Under the pieces are notes generated by a model. The model was not told the DNA's origin. It saw only the letters and a list, made by a program, of their open reading frames with translations, and searched no databases. The position numbers and the translations under genes were made by a program. This document shows, piece by piece, positions 17,269 through 26,253 of a stretch of DNA of 64,000 nucleotides. Source of the stretch: Nocardia sp. NBC_00416 (GTDB lineage Bacteria; Actinomycetota; Actinomycetes; Mycobacteriales; Mycobacteriaceae); NCBI RefSeq assembly GCF_036032445.1, contig NZ_CP107932.1, forward strand, positions 3,536,501 through 3,600,500, written 5' to 3'. Within the stretch, counting starts at the first letter, position 1. Every line of letters begins with the position of its first letter.

Positions 17269-18587
17269 GGATGCCCGAGCCGACCCGCACCCGCTATGAG
17301 CAAATCATGCTCGACCACTCCCACCACCCCGATGACGCCGCAGCACTACTGCACGCCGCCGCCCGCACCGCACGCACCGCGATACCGGCCGACACCGAAC
17401 ACGAACAGGCCATCCGCGACGTTGCCGCCGGAGTCGCCGCCCCCGCCCTCATCGGCGCCACCTTCTGGATGCTGCGCGAAGCCCACCACCGCGGGCTCGA
17501 ACGATTGCGATTCCTGTCCCGCGACGGCCAAATATTCTACGAACTCGCCCGTCGGCTCGCCCCACTCGCCAGCGTCGACCTCGACTTGGAATACGTCTAC
17601 AGCAGCCGGATGACCTGGAGTCTCGCGGCCACCAACCCGCGACACCTCGACCAGGAATCCTGGCTGTTCAACAGTTTCGTCAAGTCCAACGCCAGCGACC
17701 TATGCGCACGCTTGGGCCTGCCCGCCGACGACTACACCCCACTGCTGCACTCCGCGGGAGTCTCCCTCGATCCTGACGCACGCGCCGACCACCCCGCCCA
17801 CGCCGACGCGATGCGCCGGTTCCTCACCCTCCCCCAGGTCACCGAGGCCGCTGCCGCGCGGATCGCGCACACCCGCGACCTACTTATCGCCTATGCCGCC
17901 GACCACGACCTGACCGATTCCCGCACCGGGCTCGTCGATGCCGGCTGGACCGGCCGAATGATCACCGCGTTGCTCACCGCCTGCGATGCCACCGAGTCGA
18001 GCCGACCACACGTGTTGTTCTGGGGCCACGAGCCCAGACCGACCGGCGGCATCGACCCCGATCTCGTCACCGCCTACATGTACAACACCGGCACCGGCCA
18101 AGGAATGGACTTGCGCGTACCCGACGCACCGTTCGTGGTCGAAACCTTCTGCATGGGCGACCACGGCATCGTCACGGGGTACCAGCGCTTTTCCGGCGGT
18201 GTCGAACCCATACTGCAGGCGCCAACGAACACCGCGGCCCAAGCGTGGGGACTTCGCACCTACCGATCCACCCTCTACGCCGTCGCCGACGAGCTGACCG
18301 AGGTCCCCACCGACGACCTCCGGCCACTGATCCACCAGCTCATGGTCGCGTTCTGGCGCCACCCGACCAGGCAGGAAGCCACCACCTGGGGCAAATACCC
18401 TTACGACAGCGACCCCACCGGAACTGCAGCCCGACCTCTGGCACGCCCCCTCGACCCGGATAACCCGGTCCGCGGCGACCGCGCCTGGCTAAACGGCGCA
18501 CTCGCATTGAGCACCCCCGAGACCCAGAGCCAATACCCGAAATTAGCCAGCGAAGACGACCTCCACGGCGCCCCGGAAACCGATTAG
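17262..18587 (+). CDS. HAD-like protein of unknown role, about 440 aa
   Basis: The start overlaps the stop of the STAND gene (ATGGTGAGGATG). ATG 17262, GTG 17265 and ATG 17271 are all in frame; I list the first. The sequence LERLRFLSRDGQIFYELARRL is the hallmark of a HAD-superfamily-like group linked to surface polysaccharide genes. It is followed by YVYSSRMTWSLAATN and TGLVDAGWTGRMI. No signal peptide is present. Tight coupling suggests it is co-translated with the regulator. Its enzymatic activity is unknown. Confidence 0.7.
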   Translation: MVRMPEPTRTRYEQIMLDHSHHPDDAAALLHAAARTARTAIPADTEHEQAIRDVAAGVAAPALIGATFWMLREAHHRGLERLRFLSRDGQIFYELARRLAPLASVDLDLEYVYSSRMTWSLAATNPRHLDQESWLFNSFVKSNASDLCARLGLPADDYTPLLHSAGVSLDPDARADHPAHADAMRRFLTLPQVTEAAAARIAHTRDLLIAYAADHDLTDSRTGLVDAGWTGRMITALLTACDATESSRPHVLFWGHEPRPTGGIDPDLVTAYMYNTGTGQGMDLRVPDAPFVVETFCMGDHGIVTGYQRFSGGVEPILQAPTNTAAQAWGLRTYRSTLYAVADELTEVPTDDLRPLIHQLMVAFWRHPTRQEATTWGKYPYDSDPTGTAARPLARPLDPDNPVRGDRAWLNGALALSTPETQSQYPKLASEDDLHGAPETD

Positions 18588-19213
18588 ACAGTAAGCGCGT
18601 CCGACGGTATCGCGACGGATCTGGGTGATCGCAATGACATGGAGCACTCAGTAGAGCTGACGGTCGCCGACGCGGAGAGCCGGTGGCGGCGACGTCTCCG
18701 GAGGACACTTCGATCGGAGCGACACCACCATAGGTGCCGAACACGGCTGCGGATCGGAAGCGACGGATGTCACCGGTGTGCAGTCCCGCTCAAGCCACCC
18801 CTGCTGGCGGCCACGGCCGGGACACAAGCCGCTATGAGGTCAATCCCGGAGAGTGACAGATGTTTCCCGAGCGATCCCGACTGCAGCCTGGAAGTCCATG
18901 GCTGCAGACCACGAACTCCGGCTCCGATTCGACAAGTTGATACCTCTCTGCTGGCCAAGGCACGGAGAGGAGCCCCGAATCCAGAGCCCCTCCTTGAAAA
19001 TCAGGAGGCGGGAGGCCATCCCAGAACCCGCAGCTGCACCTGATCAGGTCTCGCGGTAGCGCGCCTGGTTAGGGCGGTGAATTTGGACGTCGTCGATCGG
19101 TGAATCCCGACGTCGGTCTCAACGAGCAGGAAGCTGTATCGGCGAAATTTGATGCCGCCGGCGTGCTTGACATCCGGTATCGGTGACAACTTGACGGCGC
19201 GTGAACTGGGGGG
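18588..19213. other. 626-base region without a supported gene; one hairpin
   Basis: Open frames here have a shadow-like composition (Arg/His-rich, no ribosome-binding site) and are not called. A short hairpin is seen at 18989-19008: CCTCCT and AGGAGG around TTGAAAATC, with two more possible pairs. It could be a terminator or an anti-Shine-Dalgarno element. Nothing else was recognised. Confidence 0.4.
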
Positions 19214-19516
19214 TCAGGGGAACTTGTAGCCAATTGCGCGCAGTACCTCCGAAAGCCACACCAGGTGGTACCCGATGGCTCCATCCGGATCGGACAGTAG
19301 ATCCGTGAGGTGTCCCCACGACCACGAGAGTTGGCCCAGCGTCAGGTCGGACGGAGTGTTGTAGACCTCGTACAACTCGTCCTCTCCAATGGACCAGAAA
19401 TAGTCCTTATCCAGATGAAGGGTGTCTCCATCAGCGGCCGCCGCGACATGATCCATGAGCAGGTCGATGGATCTACGCAGCTCAGTCAGGGATATGTGCA
19501 GTTGCCACTCGGTCAT
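19214..19516 (-). CDS. Small hypothetical protein, 100 aa
   Basis: ATG at 19516 (MTEWQLHISLTELRRSIDLLMDH) gives a compact acidic protein with a Trp-rich centre (KDYFWSIGEDELYEVYN, QLSWSWGHLTDLL). A composition with many Asp/Glu and aromatic residues resembles small immunity or cytosolic partner proteins, but no family is recognised. It lies alone, 181 bases downstream of the Nudix gene on the same strand. Confidence 0.6.
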   Translation of the reverse strand: MTEWQLHISLTELRRSIDLLMDHVAAAADGDTLHLDKDYFWSIGEDELYEVYNTPSDLTLGQLSWSWGHLTDLLSDPDGAIGYHLVWLSEVLRAIGYKFP

Positions 19517-19697
19517 GAGCACGATCATCCCCGGGCCGGGTAATGCCCTGAAACCGGCATGCCCGTAATGCTCTGTCGACACGCCCAGCTGGCGAGACAC
19601 GCGCGTCAGCGACGTCGGATTTCGCCGACGCTAGAGGCTTCAGCGTCGCCAACCCGGTGTCAGGATTCACCGATCGACGACGTCCTAATTCACCGTC

Positions 19698-20129
19698 CTA
19701 ACCACGCGCCAGTATCTTCTTCACAGCGTCCGTGACCGGTGGTTCCTCGGCCAGACTGGTCCAGGTGTAGGCGTCGTGTTCGGTGAGTTCCACGGGCTCG
19801 GTGTGACCGACCTCGACGGTGAAGTTGAATTGTCGGCTTTTCTTTCCGCTGCCGGACTGGTAGTCGAACTTGCCGAGGTAGTTCGTGATGGCGCTGACCT
19901 CAAGGCTGGTTTCTTCCTTGACTTCGCGAATCAGGGCTTGGTCGATGGCTTCGCCGGGGTCGACCTTCCCGCTGGGAAGCTCCCAGATTCCGCCCATGAA
20001 GTCGTCGGCGGGGCGTTGCAACAGAAGGACTTTGCCGTCGTGTTGGACGACGGCGCCGACGACGAGTTGTTGCACCTCGTCCTGGTCGGCTTCCCGTGTC
20101 AACGTATCCAGCAGTGGTGTCTCGATCAT
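19698..20129 (-). CDS. Nudix hydrolase
   Basis: The product is 143 aa. The Nudix box is GKVDPGEAIDQALIREVKEE-TSLEV, matching Gx5Ex7REUxEE with Ser where Gly is usual near the end. The N-terminal beta strands (VVGAVVQHDGKVLLLQR) fit the fold. Nudix enzymes hydrolyse nucleoside diphosphate derivatives; the substrate cannot be told. The gene starts 6 bases after the stop of the DegT fragment, so the two were probably an operon. Confidence 0.85.
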   Translation of the reverse strand: MIETPLLDTLTREADQDEVQQLVVGAVVQHDGKVLLLQRPADDFMGGIWELPSGKVDPGEAIDQALIREVKEETSLEVSAITNYLGKFDYQSGSGKKSRQFNFTVEVGHTEPVELTEHDAYTWTSLAEEPPVTDAVKKILARG

Positions 20130-20135
20130 CGAGCC

Positions 20136-20558
20136 CTACCCTTTCAGGTCGGCGTGGTGGGTGGCCACTTTGTGGAGCGCTTCGATGTCGCGGTCGATGA
20201 GTGGAAGGTCCTCGTCTCGATGCCACACGGGGAGTTTGAGCGTGGCGTGGTGCAGAGATTCGGCCCTCGGATAGTCGCCTGGTGCGTAAGCCAGTTTGCC
20301 AGTGAAGCCCGGAAACAGAGGACCTGGCTCTTGGAAGAGCGGCAGGAGGTTGAGAGGGCAAGTCCATCCGGGCCGGTCGATCTCGCCGCAGCCTTCGGCC
20401 TGAAGCGCAGCGAGGAAGCGCTCGACCGGCACATCGTCGAACATTGCATCGTCGTAGACAATCGTGAACCCATACCAGGCTGGTCGCGCCTGCAAACGGG
20501 GTCGAGCTACGGCCCTTGGGCCTGTGTCCTTCAGATCGGAGGGTGTTGGCTCGGTCAT
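20136..20558 (-). pseudogene. C-terminal fragment of a DegT/DnrJ/EryC1/StrS-type aminotransferase
   Basis: ATG at 20558 gives 140 aa. From residue 26 (PAWYGFTIVYDD) to the end, the sequence resembles the small C-terminal domain of PLP-dependent sugar aminotransferases: VERFLAALQAEGCGEIDRP, then HHATLKLPVWHRDEDLPLIDRDIEALHKV. The large domain with the PLP Lys is missing, and the divergent lysyl-tRNA synthetase gene starts 90 bases upstream, so the N-terminus has been lost. It could be a remnant or a stand-alone domain translated from a new start. Without the PLP domain it cannot be an aminotransferase. Confidence 0.6.
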
Positions 20559-20648
20559 TCGGATCGCCGTGTTCGTGGGGCAGAACGCTGGCTTTTGTAG
20601 CTTCGACCTGCGCGGTTGGGCTAGCGGTGACGCTGGTAGCGTAGCCGA

Positions 20649-22352
20649 GTGCTCTCGACGACTCAGGTGAACGATGATCGTGATGCTGGTGTGGAAGCAA
20701 GCTGGATTCAGCGTGCTGCCGACACTGCAATCGAGCATGCGCGAAAGTCGTCGTCCAAGCGGATTGTGTGCGCATCGGGTATAAGCCCGAGTGGGCCAAT
20801 TCACCTCGGGAATTTGCGCGAGGTGATGACCGCGCACCTGGTCTGCGAAGAAATAAAGGCCAGGGGGTTCGAGGCGGTACACGTCCATAGCTGGGACGAT
20901 TACGACCGCTTCCGGAAAGTGCCGGCCGGGTTGCCGGAATCGTGGGGCGAGCACATCGGCAAGCCGTTGGCTGCTGTGCCGGACCCGCACGGGGAGCGTG
21001 ATTCGTACGCATCCCACTTCATTGCCGAGTTCACGGCGGCTTTGCGACGGCTCGGTGTGGAGATGCGTGAGATTCGCCAGTCACAGCAGTATCCGGCTGG
21101 AACCTATAACGCGCAGATCCGCCGGTCGATGGACTCACGTAACGACATCTTCGACATCTTGGAACGCTTCCAGACCGAGGGACGGCACGAAAAGCCGGTG
21201 TCCGAGCGGCGGGCCGCCTATTACCCGTTCAAGCCATACTGTGAAGTGTGTGGCAAGGACTCGACCGAGGTAACCGGCTGGGATGGTCGGAACGTGGCGT
21301 ACCGCTGCCGTTGCGGGCACACCGGGAATATGAGCATCGCCGACGATGCGAGAGTTTCGGGCAAGCTGGTGTGGAAGGTCGACTGGCCGATGCGATGGGC
21401 GTTCGAGGGGGTCGATTTCGAGCCTGCGGGCGAGGACCATCACGCGCCTACCAGTAGCTTTGCGTCCGGGAAGGTGGTTGCGCCGGAGATCTTTGCTGCG
21501 CCGGCACCGAGTTCGATCGTTTACTCGTTCGTCGGCTTGGCCGGGGGGAAGTCGAAGATGTCGGGGTCTGCGGGTGGCGCGGCCACCCCTGATACTGCTC
21601 TGGAGATCTTCGAGCCGCCGATGGTGCGATGGCTCTATGCTCGACGGCTGCCGTCGCAGTCGTTCACGATCGATATGTCGCCTCCTGCGATCCTGCGCCT
21701 GTATGACGAGTGGGATCGGTTCGCTGCGAAAGCGAAGGGGGACAGCGCGTCTGTGGTCGAGCGGCACCTGCACCGGGCGTGTGTTCAGACCTCGGCTGGC
21801 GTGGTTGAGCGCAGCGTCCGACCTGTGTCTTTTCGTTTGCTGTCTTCGGCTGCCGATATCACTGCGGCGAATCCGGAACAGGTCGAACGCCTGGTGCGTC
21901 AGCATCTGGAGTCCGACAGTGACGTTGGCCTTCCGGACGATGCTGCGTTGTTGGATGAGTTGCAGCCGCGGTTGACGAACGCTGTCAATTTCGCTCGCGC
22001 ATTGCCACCCGAGGATCGCACGATCATCCGGACCGAGTTCAACGCCGAGGCATGGCCAGAGCTCGATGACCGGACCCGTGCAGGCGTCGGAATGCTGGCA
22101 GCGCGTATGGGCAACGACTGGACCCTGGATGGGTTGACCAAGAGCGTGTACGCGGTGCCCAAGCTTATGGAGGGCCTGGATGAAGACGCGGCGCCGACAC
22201 CCGAGTTGAAGAAGGCTCAGCGGTCGTTCTTCAAGGCGGTCTACTGCCTATTGTGCTCCCGCGAGACCGGGCCCCGCCTGCCGACCTTGCTGCTCTCGAT
22301 CGGCCAGGATCAGGCCCGGCGCTTGCTGACGGCACCGCGCGGTACGGAGTGA
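20649..22352 (+). CDS. lysK: Class I lysyl-tRNA synthetase
   Basis: The product is 567 aa with a GTG start. The class I signature HIGH appears as PSGPIHLGNLRE (HLGN at 52-55) and KMSKS as GGKSKMSGS (303-307). A zinc ribbon lies at C198/C201 and C220/C222. The length suits LysRS-I (about 520-550 aa). Most actinobacteria charge tRNA-Lys with a class II LysS; class I enzymes occur as accessory copies in some. It is surrounded by accessory genes, beside the RiPP-like locus, and so is probably not the housekeeping enzyme. It could confer resistance to a LysRS-II inhibitor or feed a tRNA-dependent pathway; both are inferences. Confidence 0.9.
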   Translation: MLSTTQVNDDRDAGVEASWIQRAADTAIEHARKSSSKRIVCASGISPSGPIHLGNLREVMTAHLVCEEIKARGFEAVHVHSWDDYDRFRKVPAGLPESWGEHIGKPLAAVPDPHGERDSYASHFIAEFTAALRRLGVEMREIRQSQQYPAGTYNAQIRRSMDSRNDIFDILERFQTEGRHEKPVSERRAAYYPFKPYCEVCGKDSTEVTGWDGRNVAYRCRCGHTGNMSIADDARVSGKLVWKVDWPMRWAFEGVDFEPAGEDHHAPTSSFASGKVVAPEIFAAPAPSSIVYSFVGLAGGKSKMSGSAGGAATPDTALEIFEPPMVRWLYARRLPSQSFTIDMSPPAILRLYDEWDRFAAKAKGDSASVVERHLHRACVQTSAGVVERSVRPVSFRLLSSAADITAANPEQVERLVRQHLESDSDVGLPDDAALLDELQPRLTNAVNFARALPPEDRTIIRTEFNAEAWPELDDRTRAGVGMLAARMGNDWTLDGLTKSVYAVPKLMEGLDEDAAPTPELKKAQRSFFKAVYCLLCSRETGPRLPTLLLSIGQDQARRLLTAPRGTE

Positions 22353-22711
22353 ACTCGGGGCGCGTATAGCCTGACCAGCTTCTGCTCAGGTGAAGATGGC
22401 ATTTGATCCATTGACCGCTCATACGTGCGCACGCGACCAAGTGCGCGGCGTCCACGTAAGGTTGCCCCTGCGGTTCGAAGGGGGCGGCCTTCCGCTTCGC
22501 GTTGGACCCAGATCAACTCGCGCTGAACGAGGCTGTCGAGCCAACGCTGCAGCCGAGTGCTGGTTTCAGGCCAGACCGCGTAGCGTCCCATACTCCGGAA
22601 GAGGTCTCGGACGGGGATCGAGCCAGCCGTAGCGGCTATTTCGAGCATCTCGCGGTGTCGACGCTTTTCCAGAAGGTACCCGGCCATACCACCCGGCCTG
22701 GTGTTCGTCAC
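22310..22711 (-). CDS. Possible winged-helix-like small protein, 133 aa
   Basis: GTG at 22711 has TGGGGA 8 bases upstream; an ATG at 22687 is also possible. The middle (LLEKRRHREMLEIAATAG, VRDLFRSMGRYAVWPETSTRLQRWLDSLVQRELIW) reads like coding sequence with an HTH-like helical pattern. The C-terminus is basic. It overlaps the end of lysK by 43 bases in convergent orientation, which lowers confidence. Family unknown. Confidence 0.45.
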   Translation of the reverse strand: MTNTRPGGMAGYLLEKRRHREMLEIAATAGSIPVRDLFRSMGRYAVWPETSTRLQRWLDSLVQRELIWVQREAEGRPLRTAGATLRGRRALGRVRTYERSMDQMPSSPEQKLVRLYAPRVHSVPRGAVSKRRA

Positions 22712-22998
22712 CGACGTCCCCAGCCTGTGGTGCGAAGTGTGCGCAGTGCACGGAGGGCGTCTGTCCGGCGGGCAGCGTCCGGGTGCAGCACGGCGACCGC
22801 CAAGGCAAGCACCGTCGGGCCCTGGGCGCAGGCCACGAAGAGGATCAGTTCGAGACTCACCTGGCGATAGTCCGCGATTCATTCGGGCTCTGGCAACTTC
22901 CCACAACCAGACGATGATGGATGGCTCAATTGGTATCGACGCAGGTTACCTGGGGTAAGATTAGCTTCTTGTGACCCGCGTCACCACCAATACTATTT

Positions 22999-23268
22999 TC
23001 AGTTGGCCAGCATGCCAGCGCTCTGCAGGCGAGCCAGAAATGCAGCGACATCCTCTGCTATTTCGTCGGTCGGCGCACCGGACCACCCTGCGAGTTCAAC
23101 GGCAATGTCTGATGGCGTGCGTGAGCCGTTGCACTGCCGAAAGATCTCGTATCCGGTGGTGTTGACGACGAGGACTTCACCGTCGTCGCCTGGCGGTACG
23201 AGTATCCACAGGTCGCCGTTGCGAGTAGCTAAAGCGGCATTAGCTGACGGCCGGGTTGATGTGGTCAT
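22999..23268 (-). CDS. PqqD-like RiPP recognition element
   Basis: The product is 89 aa; ATG at 23268 overlaps the TGA of the cyclase gene. The pattern LVVNTTGYEIFRQCNGSRTPSDIAVELA...EIAEDVAAFLARLQSAGML is that of the PqqD family: a short beta strand, then a helix ending in dG-x-R-T-x-x-x-I, then a helix with V-x-x-F-L-x-x-L. PqqD-like proteins bind RiPP leader peptides and present them to modifying enzymes; in lasso pathways the equivalent is B1. Here it is fused to nothing and is the last gene of precursor, radical SAM, cyclase, PqqD. Confidence 0.85.
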   Translation of the reverse strand: MTTSTRPSANAALATRNGDLWILVPPGDDGEVLVVNTTGYEIFRQCNGSRTPSDIAVELAGWSGAPTDEIAEDVAAFLARLQSAGMLAN

Positions 23269-25070
23269 GGGTGTATGCCTCCTTGTTGATGGAGCATCCA
23301 GGTGTTTACTGCGGTGGTAGCCCATAGAGCTGGTCCGTGGCGGTCGTGGCCGGCGAGGTACTCGTCGATGGCGGTGAGCAAGCGATCCGGCTCTATCACA
23401 TCGTGGTCGACGAGAGGGCCGCTGGTGGCGACGGCACGGAGTTGGTCGGCTGATCGGCGTAGCCCGGTGTGCATCATCGCGCGGGCGTCGGCCTTGTCCA
23501 GGCGTTGCATGATGCTGGCGGGGAGTTCGGGGGCGAGCGATTCCCGCAGGATCACTTTTTCGATTCCGTTGTTGCGCAGCAGGTGCGGTGGAAGGCCCCA
23601 GGTGAAGGCGGCGAGATCGGGGTCGAGGAATGGGTAGGTGATCGCGAGTCCGTTCTTTCGTCCGGCGTCTTCCCACCAGCCGCCACAATGCACGCGTCCC
23701 GCGGCGCCGGCTTCGGCGATCAGGGACCGTGAATAGTCAACGGCCAGTCGGCCCGGTGCGTCGAGTTGTGGGTAACTGTCGGCGAGCCGGTCGGCCAAGC
23801 CGGTATCGGCAAGGTAGCGGTCGGAGAGCCAGGTAGGGATGTCGTCGAGGGCTCGCATAATCTTGGCGCCGCGGTGGTTGTAGCCGCCGTTGATCAGCGC
23901 GTCGACGACTCGCTGGGCGGCGACGGGGTCAGGGAAGGTCTGAAGCTCGCGTGCCGCACCGTCGGTGTCGCCTTGGACTCGGCGGTCAGCGACGGTGAAG
24001 ACCTGTCCGAGGAGTAACTCATCGCCACCTTCGCCAGCAATAACCGTTGATGCCCGCGAAGTGCCCGCGATGTGGCGCAGCATTGCCGCGTTGCGGGCCG
24101 AGTAGGTCCAAGCTTCGGGCTCGTCCGAGAGCGGGTACTCGACCAGCAGCGGCAATAGATGGTCGGCTGGCATCCGAGCGACAGGCACCTTTGTGGCGTA
24201 CTCGATATCGTCGACGAAAGAGCGTTCATCGCATGCGGCCAGTTCGACGGTGCTGTAGGTCAGGGAAAACGCTTCGGGTGTGAGCGCGGCGACGGTCGCG
24301 GCACAGGTCAGCGCTGCCGAATCGATTCCTCCGCTGAGAAGCACCGCATCGGGAGGCCCGCTGCAACGCTCGATAGCGACCAAGAGGCGCCTGCGGAACT
24401 CGGCCGCATAATCCTGCCGCGTCCCACCGGACAGTTCGACAGGCGCCAAGTCCTGCATTTTCCGGACCCTGGTCCGGCCGAATTCGATGATCAAAGCATG
24501 CCCTGGAGGCAGCCGCCGGACTCCTTGCCACGCACTACCCGCTGGATCGCACATGGCCGGCACGAGGAACGGCGCCAGCCCACCGAGATCGACACCCGCA
24601 TCGACCATGGCAGCTGTAACGCCCCTCACCTGCGAGGCGACGAGGACGGTCCCGTCTCCTTTGACCGTGTAGAACAGTGGCCGAGCCGTCACCGGCGACC
24701 GGTAGATCACGGCGCATCGCGTTCCGATCAGTGCAGCGACATGTGCATCTCCGTGCACACCGGCCAACACCTCCGCGACGGCATCGGCGTCGACCGCGCC
24801 AGTTTCGAGGAACGGCCCGATAGCATCCAACTGGCGGCATACCCACACGGGGCCCGCGATCGCCAGCCGGACCCCGTTCTCCAGATGCCGGATACTCGAC
24901 TTTGCTACGTGAGCTGTGGCGGCACCGACAGCGAGCGCAGCTTCCGCCGGGGCGGCGCTGTCGGCCGACACCCAGGCCGGTGCTCGGTCGGACATTGCGG
25001 TAGCCATGTCGGTTACGTCTCGGTGCGCGTCACCACCAGGCCATGTCAGGGCCGCGGTCAACGTCGACAT
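23265..25070 (-). CDS. Asparagine-synthetase-like cyclase (lasso-peptide C type)
   Basis: The product is 601 aa. The C-terminal synthetase domain has the PPi-loop LLSGGIDSAALT (SGGIDS at 246-251), followed by TVIAGEGGDELLLGQ and, near the end, AITYPFLDPDLAAFTWGLPP. The N-terminal glutaminase-like domain starts MSTLTAALT and lacks the Cys2 nucleophile, so it cannot use glutamine. This is as in McjC-type macrolactam synthetases, which adenylate a side-chain carboxylate. The start at 25070 overlaps the radical SAM gene by 13 bases. It probably activates a carboxylate of the precursor peptide for lactam or amide formation. Confidence 0.85.
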   Translation of the reverse strand: MSTLTAALTWPGGDAHRDVTDMATAMSDRAPAWVSADSAAPAEAALAVGAATAHVAKSSIRHLENGVRLAIAGPVWVCRQLDAIGPFLETGAVDADAVAEVLAGVHGDAHVAALIGTRCAVIYRSPVTARPLFYTVKGDGTVLVASQVRGVTAAMVDAGVDLGGLAPFLVPAMCDPAGSAWQGVRRLPPGHALIIEFGRTRVRKMQDLAPVELSGGTRQDYAAEFRRRLLVAIERCSGPPDAVLLSGGIDSAALTCAATVAALTPEAFSLTYSTVELAACDERSFVDDIEYATKVPVARMPADHLLPLLVEYPLSDEPEAWTYSARNAAMLRHIAGTSRASTVIAGEGGDELLLGQVFTVADRRVQGDTDGAARELQTFPDPVAAQRVVDALINGGYNHRGAKIMRALDDIPTWLSDRYLADTGLADRLADSYPQLDAPGRLAVDYSRSLIAEAGAAGRVHCGGWWEDAGRKNGLAITYPFLDPDLAAFTWGLPPHLLRNNGIEKVILRESLAPELPASIMQRLDKADARAMMHTGLRRSADQLRAVATSGPLVDHDVIEPDRLLTAIDEYLAGHDRHGPALWATTAVNTWMLHQQGGIHP

Positions 25071-26071
25071 GTAGCACTCTCCTGTTGCTCGATCTGTACG
25101 GACTTCAGCAGCGCCGACACAGCTACAACGCGCAGCTCATCGCCGCGCAACCGGGCGCGGACTTCGTCGACTGCTTCTTCGTCGTCGGTGATAGCCCGGC
25201 ACAGTGAGCACATCGACCCGTCGAGAAGGTTGCGCGTCACCCGAGCTCGGACCGGCTCGGACAGCGCGTCCAGCATCGACTTCGGCCCCGTGTTGTGGAT
25301 GGTGTTGATGATCGGGTCGACTTCGGCAGCAGCCAAGGCATCACCGACCTCACCAGCCGACGCGATCCGAAGGCGCAGTGGTGAATGTTGCGGCGCACCG
25401 CGCGCCGGGCCGCAGCAGGTATAGAAGTCACCTTCCGGAGTGAGGATTGGTCGGCCGACTACACCGCATGCCCCATCCGGGACCTCAGCGATGTCCACGT
25501 TACGACGCAGAATGAGGTTGCGCCCCCGGCCGAACGGGAGCACAGCGGCGGTCTCGAAGCGGGCGCCGTGGCGGGCGGCTGCCGAGTCGGCGATCTCGTA
25601 GGCATCATCGTCGCCCGGCCCGCAATACTGAACGACCAGCTCCAGTGCGGTTTGGGCACCGGCGGCTAGCAAGGCGTCGAGCATCTCGACCCGTATGGCG
25701 CGGTGCTTGGGCGTGAAGTGATAGCGGTCGAAGCTGACCGCGAGTTTGTCCAGCCCGGCCGCGACCAAGTCACCGATGACTGCTGATGCCTCGTGTGGTG
25801 ATCGCGCCCAGAATCCGTTGGTCACCATGGAGGAACGCAGGCCCAGCGACCGGGTGAGTCCGATTGTCCGCAGCGCCAGGTCGCGACGCAGCATTGCTTC
25901 GCCACCGGTGACGCACACGCCGTCTACGTGCGCGGCGGCGCTGCGGACAGCCGACTCGATCTGCGGCCACGTCAGGTCACCCCGAGCCTGGGGTGACGAG
26001 TCGGTGATGCAGTGGCCGCAGGTGAGATTGCAGGCGTTGGTCAGATGAATGCCCAAGGTGTTGTAACGCAT
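25058..26071 (-). CDS. Radical SAM enzyme of the RiPP locus
   Basis: ATG at 26071 (GAGG 5 bases upstream) gives 337 aa. The cluster-binding motif is CNLTCGHC near residues 13-20, with the GGE SAM-binding motif in VTGGEAML. The C-terminal part has further Cys (GACGVVG, FYTCCGP, SMCSLC) that could form a SPASM/twitch auxiliary cluster, as in peptide-modifying radical SAM enzymes. The gene starts 26 bases after the stop of the 51-aa peptide gene. The expected role is an epimerisation, crosslink or other radical modification of that peptide; the reaction cannot be deduced. Confidence 0.9.
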   Translation of the reverse strand: MRYNTLGIHLTNACNLTCGHCITDSSPQARGDLTWPQIESAVRSAAAHVDGVCVTGGEAMLRRDLALRTIGLTRSLGLRSSMVTNGFWARSPHEASAVIGDLVAAGLDKLAVSFDRYHFTPKHRAIRVEMLDALLAAGAQTALELVVQYCGPGDDDAYEIADSAAARHGARFETAAVLPFGRGRNLILRRNVDIAEVPDGACGVVGRPILTPEGDFYTCCGPARGAPQHSPLRLRIASAGEVGDALAAAEVDPIINTIHNTGPKSMLDALSEPVRARVTRNLLDGSMCSLCRAITDDEEAVDEVRARLRGDELRVVAVSALLKSVQIEQQESATCRR

Positions 26072-26097
26072 CACGTCCTCGATTTCAGAAGTGCCGG

Positions 26098-26253
26098 TCA
26101 GCTGCTCTGGCTGGAGTGGATATGGGGCGCGATGTTTTCGGGCAGCTGGTCGGCGAGCTCCTGCCGACTGAAGGCCGCCAGGACGGTCGGCGGTGTGTAC
26201 CGGGAGCTACCCCGCGCCTGTGTTGCCTTCGGCTTCCTGGATGTCGATGTCAT
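26098..26253 (-). CDS. Candidate RiPP precursor peptide, 51 aa
   Basis: ATG at 26253 has an excellent ribosome-binding site (AGAAAGGA, 8 bases upstream). The peptide begins MTSTSRKPKATQARGSSR, followed by YTPPTVLAAFSRQELADQ, and ends with LPENIAPHIHSSQSS. The middle has Y-x-x-P followed by hydrophobics and F, similar to the YxxP leader motif bound by PqqD/B1 proteins in lasso pathways. The C-terminal tail carries His and Ser/Gln and could be the core. One Glu and one Asp (ELAD) and a second Glu (PEN) are the only acidic residues available to a cyclase. It is directly upstream of the radical SAM gene. I infer precursor status from position, size and leader-like motif. Confidence 0.7.
   Translation of the reverse strand: MTSTSRKPKATQARGSSRYTPPTVLAAFSRQELADQLPENIAPHIHSSQSS

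Noticed and set aside
18639..19043. 134-codon plus-strand frame after the HAD-like gene
   Set aside because: Arg/His/Pro-rich shadow-like composition, no ribosome-binding site, no similarity to known proteins.
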